DNA of 64,000 bases, taken from contig NW_008246085.1 of the NCBI RefSeq assembly GCF_000281045.1, forward strand, positions 273,518 through 337,517, given 5' to 3'. A program made the position numbers and the translations under genes. Positions 20,163-30,035 of the stretch are shown piece by piece (positions within the stretch are counted from its first letter, which is position 1; every line of letters starts with the position of its first letter). This stretch comes from Saprolegnia diclina VS20. Its lineage: Eukaryota > Oomycota > Saprolegniomycetes > Saprolegniales > Saprolegniaceae. The notes under the pieces were generated by a model that ran no database searches, was not told the DNA's origin, and worked only from the letters and a program-made list of their open reading frames with translations.

Positions 20163-21116
20163 CTATTGGGCACTGAGTTTGTCAACAATGGTCAAAAGCA
20201 ACCGCTGGTTCTGAGCCACCTGCTCAGCTAACACGCTCGCCAGCTTGCGGTCGACCCCGAGACGCTCGCGCTCAAAGGCTAGTCGCTCCCGGTCGAGCTC
20301 GAGACGCAGTCGTGCTTGGTCGCGATCAAACGACAAACGATCCCGCGCTAGAGCAAGCGTCGCCTCAGCACACACCGCGTCCTGGGCGTGGTTCTCGCAC
20401 AGTGTGCGTGCGAGCAACGCCGTGAGAGAATTGTCCTCGGCTTCGAGCGCCGCCGCCTTGCGCTTCTCGGGGCGAGCGGTTTGTGACCGAGGACTCGAGC
20501 CACTGTGTAGCTCTGGTGAACAGGGCTCGGATGTCATCGCAGCCTCGTCGACTACAGATGGCTCATCGGCAATGGAGGGTTTTTCGACAGTAGGTGGCTC
20601 GTCGTTAAGTGATGAGACCTCGATGGCGCGAACGGTGACGCCGGACGCCGTCGCCAGCTCGATCAAGCCCGCATTCTCGTCTTCGACTTCAGCTTCTGCC
20701 CGCGTCTCGTCGCCCTCGGACGGTCCCTGCATTTGAAGTCGAATGTCAGTCAAAAGAACCTCGCGCTCGGCAAACTCAGCGGGCGTGCCCAGCTTGCGCA
20801 GCCGCTGCATGTCGTTGGCGCAAAACTTGACGAGAAGCGTCTCGAAGCGCGACTTGAGTGCGGCGCCCGTCTTGCCTTTGAGCTTAAAGTCGGGCGACTG
20901 GGCGACGTCCTCGGCCACGCGCTCCCACGTCGCCATGACGCTGCCATGCGCCGCTTCCCACGGACACCAGCGCAGGACATGACGCAGCATCGCGACGTCG
21001 TCGGAGCAGGCAAACTTGCCCTTGTTGCTCGTTAGGATGTAGGCTCGCGTAAGCTCCTTGGGCGTCGCTGTCAAGAACGACGTGGCCTCGGGCGACGCGG
21101 ATGGTTGACCGTCCAT
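20163..21116 (-). CDS. SANT/Myb-like DNA-binding protein with C-terminal coiled coil
   Basis: Intronless, 317 aa. Residues ~18-105 look like a trihelix SANT/MADF-type domain with spaced aromatics (HVLRWCPWEAAHGS, ATWERVAEDVAQ, ALKSRFETLLVKF). Residues ~125-225 are acidic, Ser/Pro-rich and probably disordered. The last ~90 residues form a regular coiled coil (RLRLELDRERLAFERERLG). This layout, a helix-turn-helix head and a coiled-coil tail, is common in oomycete nuclear proteins and in the Myb-like partner protein of Harbinger transposons. No transposase is nearby, so a domesticated origin is only a possibility. It is divergent from DRC4 with 203 bases between. Confidence 0.7.
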   Translation of the reverse strand: MDGQPSASPEATSFLTATPKELTRAYILTSNKGKFACSDDVAMLRHVLRWCPWEAAHGSVMATWERVAEDVAQSPDFKLKGKTGAALKSRFETLLVKFCANDMQRLRKLGTPAEFAEREVLLTDIRLQMQGPSEGDETRAEAEVEDENAGLIELATASGVTVRAIEVSSLNDEPPTVEKPSIADEPSVVDEAAMTSEPCSPELHSGSSPRSQTARPEKRKAAALEAEDNSLTALLARTLCENHAQDAVCAEATLALARDRLSFDRDQARLRLELDRERLAFERERLGVDRKLASVLAEQVAQNQRLLLTIVDKLSAQ

Positions 21117-21180
21117 TGTTGAGATTCAGTGCACAGGTTTTGGAGAAATGCAGTATTGCTTTTGAGAGGAACGACGAGCC

Positions 21181-21201
21181 AATCTGAACCTGAAAATTCG
21201 A
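21181..21201 (+). repeat. Dispersed motif copy (AATCTGAACCTGAAAATTCGA)
   Basis: One of four related short copies in the window; see findings. It lies in the promoter shared by the SANT-like gene and DRC4. Confidence 0.55.
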
Positions 21202-21261
21202 ATGCACGCACTCGCTTTTCTCGAATTGAACCAATTATATGCTCGCAATGGAGCCCATTTT

Positions 21262-21269
21262 GGCCAATC
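21262..21269 (+). promoter_or_regulatory. CCAAT box before DRC4
   Basis: GGCCAATC about 50 bases before the DRC4 ATG, in a 203-base divergent promoter. Confidence 0.45.
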
Positions 21270-21319
21270 CAGTGTGACAAGATCCACAGCAGCAGTTTCA
21301 GTTCATAGACGAAGCGGCG

Positions 21320-22954
21320 ATGGCGAAGAAGAAGAAGGGCAAGAAGGGCAAGAAGGTCCATCGCATGGAAGCATCACCGAGGTAGACGTCATGCATACCG
21401 TGTAGGAAGAGGAAGCGCCGCCGGAAGAGCCGTCGGGTACGCATAGGATGGGCCGAGAGCCATGGTTCCACTCTGCTGTGTGTAGAGTATGACACGATGG
21501 ACGTCGAGATGCTCAAGGAGGTCACGCAAATGCTTCGCCAGCAGCTCGACAAGTCGCAGGTCGACCGCAACTACGTCCAGCACGAGCGGGTAAGCCATCC
21601 GCCATCTTCTGTGGGCGCATGGCTGCATGGCTGCATGCGGAATGCGGAATTAGGATACGATTCAGTCGTTCTACGACATTACGAAGCGAGAAGTCGAGAC
21701 TCATGACATGGAGATCATGGCCAAGGACCGCGAGATGGAGATGATGGAGGACAACCACCGCGTCGAGGTCCGTGTGTACATCCAGAAGGTCAAGCACCTT
21801 GAGTACGAGCACAAGAACAACCTAAAGCGCGTCAAGACGGACGGCGGCTCGCATATCGACGAAGAGAAGGACATGCACGTGCACCGCGAGCACAAGCTCA
21901 AGGGCGCGAAACAAGCGCTCAAGCTCGAGCTCAAGGAGCGCGAGCTCTCGAACGAAGACGAGATCGAGCAGATGAAGCAGTCGCACGAGAAGAACATGCT
22001 CAAGCTCCGCGAGCAGTTTGAGAAGAACAACGCGGCGCTCGAAGACCGCCTGAAAGAACGGCTTGCGCAGCTGCAGGAAGACCTCGAGCTCCGGCGCAAG
22101 GTCGACATCCACGAGATCGAAGAGCGCAAGAACCTGCACATCAACGACCTCATGAAGAACCACGAGCGCGCGTTCACGCAGATGAAGAATTACTACAACG
22201 ACATTACCAAGGACAATTTGCGCTTAATCGAGTCCCTCAAGAAAGAGATCGCTGAGATGAAGAAGAAGGCCGCGGCCAACACGAAGCTCATGCACGACAT
22301 CTCGCACGAAAACAAGCGGCTGTCCGAGCCTTTGGCCGCCGCGATCCAAGAGGTCGAGCGGCTCAAGCACGAGCTCAAGGACGAGCAAAAGGACAAACTC
22401 TCGCTCCGAAACGCCAAAGCGCGGCTTGTGCTTCTTGGGAAGCAACGCGTGCAGCTGAAGAAGGAGCACCAGGAGCTCCTTCAAGCGTACAAGATGCTCG
22501 AAGCGAGCCGCAACGCCCTCTACGACAGCTTTGAGCACACAATCCACACGGTGCAGACCAAGGGCGAGTACAAGAACCTCGTCTTGGAGCAGCGCTTGAG
22601 CTCGTTCAGCGAGCAGCACAACAAGAAACAAGCACAACTGGACGAGGTGCGACGACGCATCGAGATATGTGGGACGAACACGATTGGTAGATCCTGCAAG
22701 CCGCACACCTCGAGCCAGGCGAAGTGCGTCGCGTCACCGAGAAGCTCGATACGATGCTCTCGACCAAAAACTCCAAAGTGCGCGATCTGCAGTACCAAGT
22801 CGCCAAGGCGAGCAAGGCGTACAACGACGCGCTGCGGACGTACGAAGGCAAGATGTCGGACCTCGGTATCCCTGACGAAGACATTCGTACGCTCGGGTTC
22901 AACCCGCTCTTGACGACTACGAGCGTCGGGCCTGCTGGCTTGGTGGCCAAATAA
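21320..22954 (+). CDS. DRC4: Dynein regulatory complex subunit 4 (GAS8)
   Basis: Five exons: 21320-21355, 21406-21436, 21486-21589, 21654-22646 and 22691-22954; introns 44-64 nt; product 475 aa (human GAS8 is 478). It starts MAKKKKGKKGKK, then a short acidic stretch, then nearly uninterrupted coiled coil from about residue 30 to 440. DRC4 hallmarks include EVEVRVY-like heptads around NHRVEVRVYIQKVKHLEYEH, KNYYNDITKDNLRLIESLK, and the C-terminal LGIPDEDIRTLGF. In cilia it is a core of the nexin-dynein regulatory complex that links outer doublets and controls inner-arm dynein. It indicates motile flagella. Confidence 0.95.
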
Positions 22955-23286
22955 GCGAATTCCAAGCATTTCTCTGTACAATCGTCCTTGCAGAACCACC
23001 CATTGTTGATCACGTCAGGCATATCCTGCGTGCGCTAAGCCATGACGGCACTTGCATCGAATATGAGTCATCCGTGGCGCTCCGATGGAGATTGGTTTTC
23101 GCATCTCGTCCTAGGAAGCGAGTAGACAGCGAAAAGAAAAATGTTTTGAAGTGGTTTGGTTGAGACGCTCTCCTACACACGCAGTGTGTGTGGAAGTGTT
23201 CCGTCCCATACTGGCGTTGCAATTCGACAGACATGGAATCTCCTCTACGGAGCGCCTCACATCGCTTCAATACCGAGTGGCCCCAC
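22955..23286. other. Sequence between DRC4 and the assembly gap
   Basis: About 330 bases holding the DRC4 3' UTR. No gene is supported. Confidence 0.5.
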
Positions 23287-24184
23287 NNNNNNNNNNNNNN
23301 NNNNNNNNNNNNNNNNNNNNNNNNNNNNNNNNNNNNNNNNNNNNNNNNNNNNNNNNNNNNNNNNNNNNNNNNNNNNNNNNNNNNNNNNNNNNNNNNNNNN
23401 NNNNNNNNNNNNNNNNNNNNNNNNNNNNNNNNNNNNNNNNNNNNNNNNNNNNNNNNNNNNNNNNNNNNNNNNNNNNNNNNNNNNNNNNNNNNNNNNNNNN
23501 NNNNNNNNNNNNNNNNNNNNNNNNNNNNNNNNNNNNNNNNNNNNNNNNNNNNNNNNNNNNNNNNNNNNNNNNNNNNNNNNNNNNNNNNNNNNNNNNNNNN
23601 NNNNNNNNNNNNNNNNNNNNNNNNNNNNNNNNNNNNNNNNNNNNNNNNNNNNNNNNNNNNNNNNNNNNNNNNNNNNNNNNNNNNNNNNNNNNNNNNNNNN
23701 NNNNNNNNNNNNNNNNNNNNNNNNNNNNNNNNNNNNNNNNNNNNNNNNNNNNNNNNNNNNNNNNNNNNNNNNNNNNNNNNNNNNNNNNNNNNNNNNNNNN
23801 NNNNNNNNNNNNNNNNNNNNNNNNNNNNNNNNNNNNNNNNNNNNNNNNNNNNNNNNNNNNNNNNNNNNNNNNNNNNNNNNNNNNNNNNNNNNNNNNNNNN
23901 NNNNNNNNNNNNNNNNNNNNNNNNNNNNNNNNNNNNNNNNNNNNNNNNNNNNNNNNNNNNNNNNNNNNNNNNNNNNNNNNNNNNNNNNNNNNNNNNNNNN
24001 NNNNNNNNNNNNNNNNNNNNNNNNNNNNNNNNNNNNNNNNNNNNNNNNNNNNNNNNNNNNNNNNNNNNNNNNNNNNNNNNNNNNNNNNNNNNNNNNNNNN
24101 NNNNNNNNNNNNNNNNNNNNNNNNNNNNNNNNNNNNNNNNNNNNNNNNNNNNNNNNNNNNNNNNNNNNNNNNNNNNNNNNNNNN
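23287..24184. other. Assembly gap (898 N)
   Basis: Run of 898 undetermined bases. Content unknown; the length may be an estimate. It lies between two convergent gene ends, so a small gene or a repeat could be hidden here. Confidence 1.
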
Positions 24185-24247
24185 TGCAAAACTCGTGTAA
24201 GAAGAATGTACATGTAGTTCGGCTAACGTAGCGCGCCGATACTTATG

Positions 24248-25531
24248 CTAGTACTTGTTTGTCTTGGACACAATGTAGACGCGCACGGTCTGGTCGAGGC
24301 ACGTGAGCACACAGAGGCCTTCGCGGTCCGGACTAGACGCCGTTGTCAGCGCAACCAACGAAGAGAGCGTACCTCCAGTCCATGCTCACGATCGGCTGTG
24401 TCGACAGCACGCGCGAATTGAGGAGCTCGACCGTGCCGCCGACGCCCATGAGGATCCCATCCGGATCTGTTGTTGTCCGCGACGACGGGTAGTGGCTACG
24501 TCGATCAAATGAGTACCGAAAGGCGTCCACCCAGCGTACTATTTGTAAAGATTGAAGCCGCCGTTGCCGCCGCCGGTCATAAAGAGGTCTCGGTTCTGCG
24601 GCAGAAATCGACCTTGCCACACGGTCGACTTGTGCGCCTGCAATATACTGTGACGTAGGGCGCGTCAGAGCAAACGTACCTTTTCGCTCATGTAGGAAAA
24701 GCCCTTGGTCGGGTGGAAGGTGCGGAGGTCGTAGATACGGAACTTGGATTCGAGCGTCGTCACGAGAAGCTTGTTCATTTCAATGTCCTTGCGGTCAAAC
24801 TGGACGCCGACGACGCCGTTCTGGACGTTGGTCTCCCACCGCATCGAATTCGTGCGCAAGTCGAACATCTTGACGTCGCCATTGTCATAGCCCGCGACGA
24901 TGCACCGCTCGTCATCATTGTACGAGTTGCCTAGCCATTTGGTCTATATCTTATACATCAGAGAAAGCAGTACCAAAGGCGACCGTCCAACAGTCGCGGA
25001 CCGCCTCGCCTTCGTCGGGCTCGAGCGACACGACGGGGTTGGCGACCCGGATGTCCCAGACGCGCACGCAACCTATGCGACTCGTACATCACTAAGAATA
25101 GACATCGTCTCTGTACCATCACGACCTCCCGTGACAATCTCGGGCGCACCGTAGCCGATGTTCAAGCCGCCGCAGCCCTCGATGCAGTTGATGATCGACT
25201 TGTGCGCTTGAGCCGAGTAGACGGGCTCGCTCGGGCGCTCCAAGTCGAGGACGCTCATGACGCCGGCAAAGTCGCCGCACGCCAAGTGGCGCTCTTCCAG
25301 CGACGACGCGCCAAACGTACCGCACTTGATGCCATGCGGCTTTTCTATCTCGGCGATGGTCTTGAGCTCGCCTTGGTGGAGGCCATAGATCGTGATGGCG
25401 CCGGTCGCGCGCGGGTGGATGCCCATGCTCACAAAGCGCGCCGAGCACGGGATCCAGCGCGCATCGTACGGCGTGTAATTGAGTCCTTTGTTGACGTGCT
25501 CGATGACCTGCGGCGCGTCAGTCGTGTCCAT
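24248..25531 (-). CDS. WDR92: WD repeat protein 92 / dynein axonemal assembly factor 10
   Basis: Six exons: 25117-25531, 24974-25072, 24680-24930, 24540-24637, 24373-24495 and 24248-24332; introns 40-44 nt; product 356 aa (human 357). Matches along the whole length: [74 protein letters not shown] and the end [12 protein letters not shown]. It is a seven-bladed WD40 propeller that works with the R2TP/HSP90 machinery to preassemble axonemal dynein arms in the cytoplasm. I chose the ATG at 25531 (MDTTDAPQV) because it aligns with the family start; an in-frame ATG at 25555 exists. Its promoter of 319 bases is shared with the next gene. Confidence 0.95.
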
Positions 25532-25850
25532 CCTGCTTGGTGTTGGAAAATGCATCCTGAGTTTGTCGAAGATCTGGATGCCGGATACAACATCCGGAGA
25601 TCCCGCGAAGCTTGAAAGGGCACAGACCTCGCAGCTACGATCTTATCGTGTCAACGAAATGCGTCTTGGATGGCGCCAGCGCTATGTCATGGTGCTTGAT
25701 ACTTCGAACTGGTATGTTTGGTGCGGGCGCCTCCGACGACGACATGACGTGGCAGAACCGCTGACGAGCAACGCCGATTTGCGTCGATATAAATAGGCGC
25801 CGTTTCACGACTCAACCGAAAGCACTTTCTCCTTCGAGGGTGGTAGCAGC
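25532..25850. other. Short divergent promoter region
   Basis: 319 bases between WDR92 (-) and the next gene (+). I see no clear CCAAT box. Both promoters must lie here. Confidence 0.5.
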
Positions 25851-27313
25851 ATGACGGAGAGCGCGCTGACGCAGCAGCTCGTACGACACCTCGTCTCTAC
25901 CAGTACGACTCACCGCGTCTACAGGTGCTTCTGCTCCAGGACATCCATCTGCCCAACACGACCGCGTGGCAGAAGCGCACCACGGTCGTCCACGAGTGGC
26001 TGCATGAGAACGCAGCGGCGGGCAACCTCTTAGACGATGGCATGGAAGACGTACGAGGCGCTTTCTTCTATCTCGTGTCATGTGTTATTATCCTAGACGA
26101 TCCTGCGGCAGCTACAGCGCGGCGATCTGTATCCGTCGGCCCAGGCCCGCTGCTGGCGTCACATTGGTACACTACCCACGCTATTTGCATGGATGCATCG
26201 CCAAGTATTGAACTAGTCGGCGAGCTCGTCGAAGTGCCTTGTGTGCGCAACTTTGAAGCCGACGCGCCCGAGCCGAGCCCGAGCCGAGGCAAGATTCGGG
26301 CCGGCAAGGACCTCGTCGTCTTGACCGACGCCGTGCCGCCCCTCGAAATCGACGGCACGATTGCCAGTCCGCTCGCGCTCGAATCAGAGCTTCCGCTCTC
26401 GCAGCGGTCGTCGTCGCAGCCGCCGCCGTCGTCGATGCAAAAGGAAAAGACATTTTCGACCATGTCGATGATGGAACGGCAGGCCGAGTGGCTCAAGAAG
26501 AAGCAAGAAAAAGTCGAAGCCGAAGAGCGCCGGCAGCGTGAAGAGAAAGAGAAGGAGCTCACGTTCAAGCCCAACCTCATGCGGCGACAGACGTACACCG
26601 AACGTCCACCGGAAGTCACAAAACCGCCGTCCGTGACCAAACAGAGCTCGTTCAACGACAAGATCTTGCAGCGCACGGCGGCCGAGACACGACCTGGCTC
26701 CCGCAGCATCGAGAAGCCCAAGTCTTCGGCGCCGTCGATCCCAAAGGCCAAGTCTGTGCGTCGAAAGAAGTCGATTGCGAGCACGACGCGCCCGATCGAC
26801 GCAAAACTTGAAGTCACGTCCGACTTGCTCAACAACATGAAGTCGGAGCTCAAGGCCTCCAAGGCTATGAAGCTCGAGGCGGCGACGGCGCCGGCCGACG
26901 ATGCCTGCGATGACAACGACGGCGACGACGACGACGACGAGCCGGCCGAGGACCCTCGGGAAATGACGAATGCAGATGACGACGAAAATCGGCTGCCGCT
27001 CGTTCTGTCTGCGTCCAAGACGTCGCTGCTCGACTTCAAAATCGATTTTTCGGGCGGCGAAAACAAGGCGCGGCTCGTGCTCCAGGACGCGTCGCTCTTT
27101 GAGCTCAACTCGATGTACCGCAAGACGGACAAGGGCGCGCGGCGTGAGGGTATTGCGCTGCAGATGGGGCGCCGCGAGGACAACCACGAAGAGCAGGTCG
27201 TGGCCGTCATCTTTGACAAGGAAAAAATGACCGAAGCCGAGGCACAGCTTTGGTGGACCGAGCACAAACCGCGCTTCTTGGAGCCGACCAACAACCCGAG
27301 TAGTGCTACCTAA
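25851..27313 (+). CDS. Unrecognised protein with basic coiled coil and acidic stretch, candidate flagellar
   Basis: Four exons: 25851-25880, 25925-26050, 26097-26166 and 26217-27313; introns 44-50 nt; product 440 aa. Residues ~1-85 are helical (VLLLQDIHLPNTTAWQKR, EWLHENAAAGNLLDD). Residues ~165-210 form a charged helix (MMERQAEWLKKKQEKVEAEE) that ends in LTFKPNL, a KELTFKP-type motif frequent in centriolar and flagellar proteins. A run of Asp follows near 320, and a compact C-terminus (QVVAVIFDKEKMTEAEAQLW). I know no family for the whole. Divergence from WDR92 across 319 bases suggests co-expression, which is inference only. Confidence 0.8.
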
Positions 27314-28310
27314 GTGTCGTCGATGCCATGACGTCGTCGCGTCAATAGAGTAAATAATATAAGGGTGAAAAGTACTGCTGTATGGTGTTGGCCTCCGTAG
27401 CCGCAGAACGCCAACCACGTAACCTCCCACCATCTCTACCAGGGCCAAGGTCTTGACTTTGGACGCGCTCATTCAGTTGCACCAGAACCAACTTTTGTCG
27501 TTCTTGTCCGTGCGCTGAGCCAAAGATACTCTCACTGGCATGTCTCTCCCACGCAAACCATACCACTTGGTGTCGCAAGCCGCTCATCGTCGGTCGGTCT
27601 GCCATGCGCAAGGAGTGCTGTCAGTCAAACAGTGTACGAGTGCAAGTGGGGTCGGCCAGGCGGATACACTGCGTCCAGATTGGGACGCCAGCGCCTTCTT
27701 GGCCGACCGATCTCTGCTACAAGCTCTACCTGCTCGCAGCTCCTGCTCCCGATGAATCGACCGCCATGTCGCGATGTTAGGGCGCACCGACTACGACTCG
27801 GTCTGCTGCACAACAAGCAAGGCCTCGTCGATCCTTCACGAAGCATCCTGCGTGCATCGAGTCGACTTGAGAGATATACGTAGATCTGCGGGGTATTGAG
27901 CACATCGGCCGCACTGTGCGCTGCTCGTGAAAGGGCTGCAAAGGTTGCTTGGAAGCGGTACCAAGTGACAGGATATTAGTACCCGCAGTGTGCGTGGTGG
28001 CGGTTGGAGCGTCTATGCAGCGTATCCCACACCGAGAGTGGCATGGGCACTGACGGCAGTCGCCAGCTCCATGCAGCTGGCGCTGCCACGACCGTTCGAG
28101 CGCAATGCGTACTTGCGGCGACGAGTAGCTCGACCACGTTGTCGCCTCGTATTGCGGTGGTGTGGCCTCGCAACTGCTGCGCGTTGTCACGACAGGCGGC
28201 GAAAGTGCAAGTTGGGTGTGACTAGCCGCAGGTGCCCAAGAGAAACGGGCCGTGAGAAGCGTACTTAAGAGGACGCGCGGCGACGGTGAAGTCACCAGTC
28301 GCGGATCATC
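27314..28310. other. Intergenic region
   Basis: About 1 kb between two plus-strand genes. Frames here are short and unrelated to any family I know. No repeat or RNA is seen. Confidence 0.5.
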
Positions 28311-29608
28311 ATGAGTGAGTTCGACATCTGCCTGCCGCCGAGCCCGCTTCTGAAGCTCCATCCGCCGGCGCCGCCGAGTCCGCCCAATGGCCAACCCAAC
28401 GTCCTGCTCGGCGCCGCGCTGCTCCGCAAGTCCAAGCCGCTCGTGCTCTTTGAGGTACAACGACATGTGGCGATCTTCCAACAACGTGTGCGGCTAGAAC
28501 GTTGGCACGGACGCGCTGGCGTTCAAGCCGCCGACGACCAAGATGCGCTTCATTGACACACTGCGGTACCACAAGCCGACGCTGGACGAGCGTACGACGT
28601 ACAACCTCGCCGGGTCCACGGAGCGCCTCAACCTGCATACGCTCAACGACGTAAGCAGCGTTCAATGATACACGCGACCGCATTGGACACACGGTCATGT
28701 AGGTGCTCGCGGTCTGTCGGGCGCGCCGGGGCATGCGCTTCAAGAGTCAGGACATTTGCCGCATCCGCGCCATCACGAGCGAGCTGCAGCTGAGCTACGA
28801 TGGCCTCAACGTCCTCTTCAAAGCGTTGCCAGTGGGTGTGAATCGCGTCAAGATTCCTCTCGAGCGGCCAGCGATACGGCCGCCGCTGTCTGTAGAGAAC
28901 CATGCTGACAACGACAAGGCGGTCATCGAGGCCGCCGCCGCCTTCCACGAGCGCGCCAATGCCTACGTTGCAACCTTTCTCCGGCTGCAATCACTCGTCG
29001 AGACGATCCAGGCGTCCCAGAGCACGCTGCAAGACGTAATCGACGACGCCAGCACCGAGACAGACTCAGGTATCCTCGTCGCGCCGTCGATTGACCTAGC
29101 GGTGGCATGTAGAGTTCGAGTCCAAAGCTAAGGCGCCATTCCCCATGTTCCTCTTTGTCTTGATCCAAAAGTACCGGCGCGAACGGCATGAGATGCCATC
29201 GACGCCCTCGATGGCACTGCTCGCGCCGTCGACGCTGCCGACCCACCCGTGGTGGCCCAATGACGCGCACCCGCCGCTGGACTCGCTCGCCGCGTTCGCC
29301 ATCTTCCTCGCGTCCAGCTTGATCTACGGCGTCTCGTTCCACAAGGACGAGCTTGAGGCCATCGCAGTCCTCTTGCAGATCATGTGCGACACGATTGTAT
29401 ATCGCTTGCACTCATTCCTGCGTTCTGTACTAGCAAGTGCGAGCACGTGGCCAGTACGGAGAGCCTGCGCGTCGAGCTCCTCGGCGACTGCACGGAGCGC
29501 ACGCTGCGTCTCGCCATCTTCGACTTCCTCGCGACCGTGCGCGAACTCCGGGCCATTCCCAAGCAGGCCGAGTTGCTCCAGAAGAAGCGTAAGGTCGCGA
29601 CGCAATAG
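28311..29608 (+). CDS. Unrecognised six-exon protein, 352 aa
   Basis: Exons 28311-28454, 28498-28650, 28703-28835, 28896-29069, 29113-29396 and 29438-29608; introns 41-60 nt. The start MSEFDICLPPSPLLKLHPP is Pro-rich. The middle is basic with conserved-looking blocks (KPPTTKMRFIDTLRYHKP, RRGMRFKSQDICRIRAI). A hydrophobic patch (SLAAFAIFLASSLIYGVSF) near residues 250-270 could be a buried helix or one membrane segment. The end is helical and charged. The tight exon phasing makes the gene credible, but I can give no function. The last acceptor is AAG rather than TAG/CAG in my model, the weakest splice site of the gene. Confidence 0.72.
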
Positions 29609-30035
29609 ACGTAGTATCGACCGGCCTGTCCCGTAGTAGTATCCGCGCGCCCCATGCAGTGCCCCATGCAGTGCTTCATGCGGCAGGATGCAGCTGCACG
29701 TTGCATGAGCTGGCTGCATGAGGACATGAAGAGGAGGTCCTTGCCCATGTGGGCTGGTGGAAGCGGTGTGGCGAACGTCTTGTTCTTTGCCAGCGTTCTG
29801 CGGCGGCTGGACTCTCTCGTGGTCATAGTAGAACCAAGTGCAGTGTGAGTAACGTTAGGAGCATGTTCGGTGCCGAGATGGGAAAATCCGGCGGGTTGCG
29901 CCGAAAAACCGAATAAAAATACGATGCGGGAAGGCGGTTTCCGGGATATTTAAATACGCGTCGGTAATTGGCCGTGTAACAGGCCAGTGATTGAAGTCAC
30001 TTTGTCGTCTAAGTGGCCGCGTCGGAGGCAGCAGC
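29609..30035. other. Intergenic region before the myosin gene
   Basis: About 430 bases with several ATGCAG/TGCATG-type repeats around 29655-29730, and an ATTGGCC (inverted CCAAT) box listed separately. Confidence 0.5.
29967..29973 (-). promoter_or_regulatory. Inverted CCAAT box before the myosin gene
   Basis: ATTGGCC about 65 bases before the myosin ATG. Confidence 0.4.

Noticed and set aside
20163-21116. Harbinger-type transposon
   Set aside because: Only a SANT-like/coiled-coil protein is present; no DDE transposase, terminal inverted repeats or target duplication were seen.
23151-24231. Long frames running through the N gap
   Set aside because: They consist of undetermined bases and carry no information.
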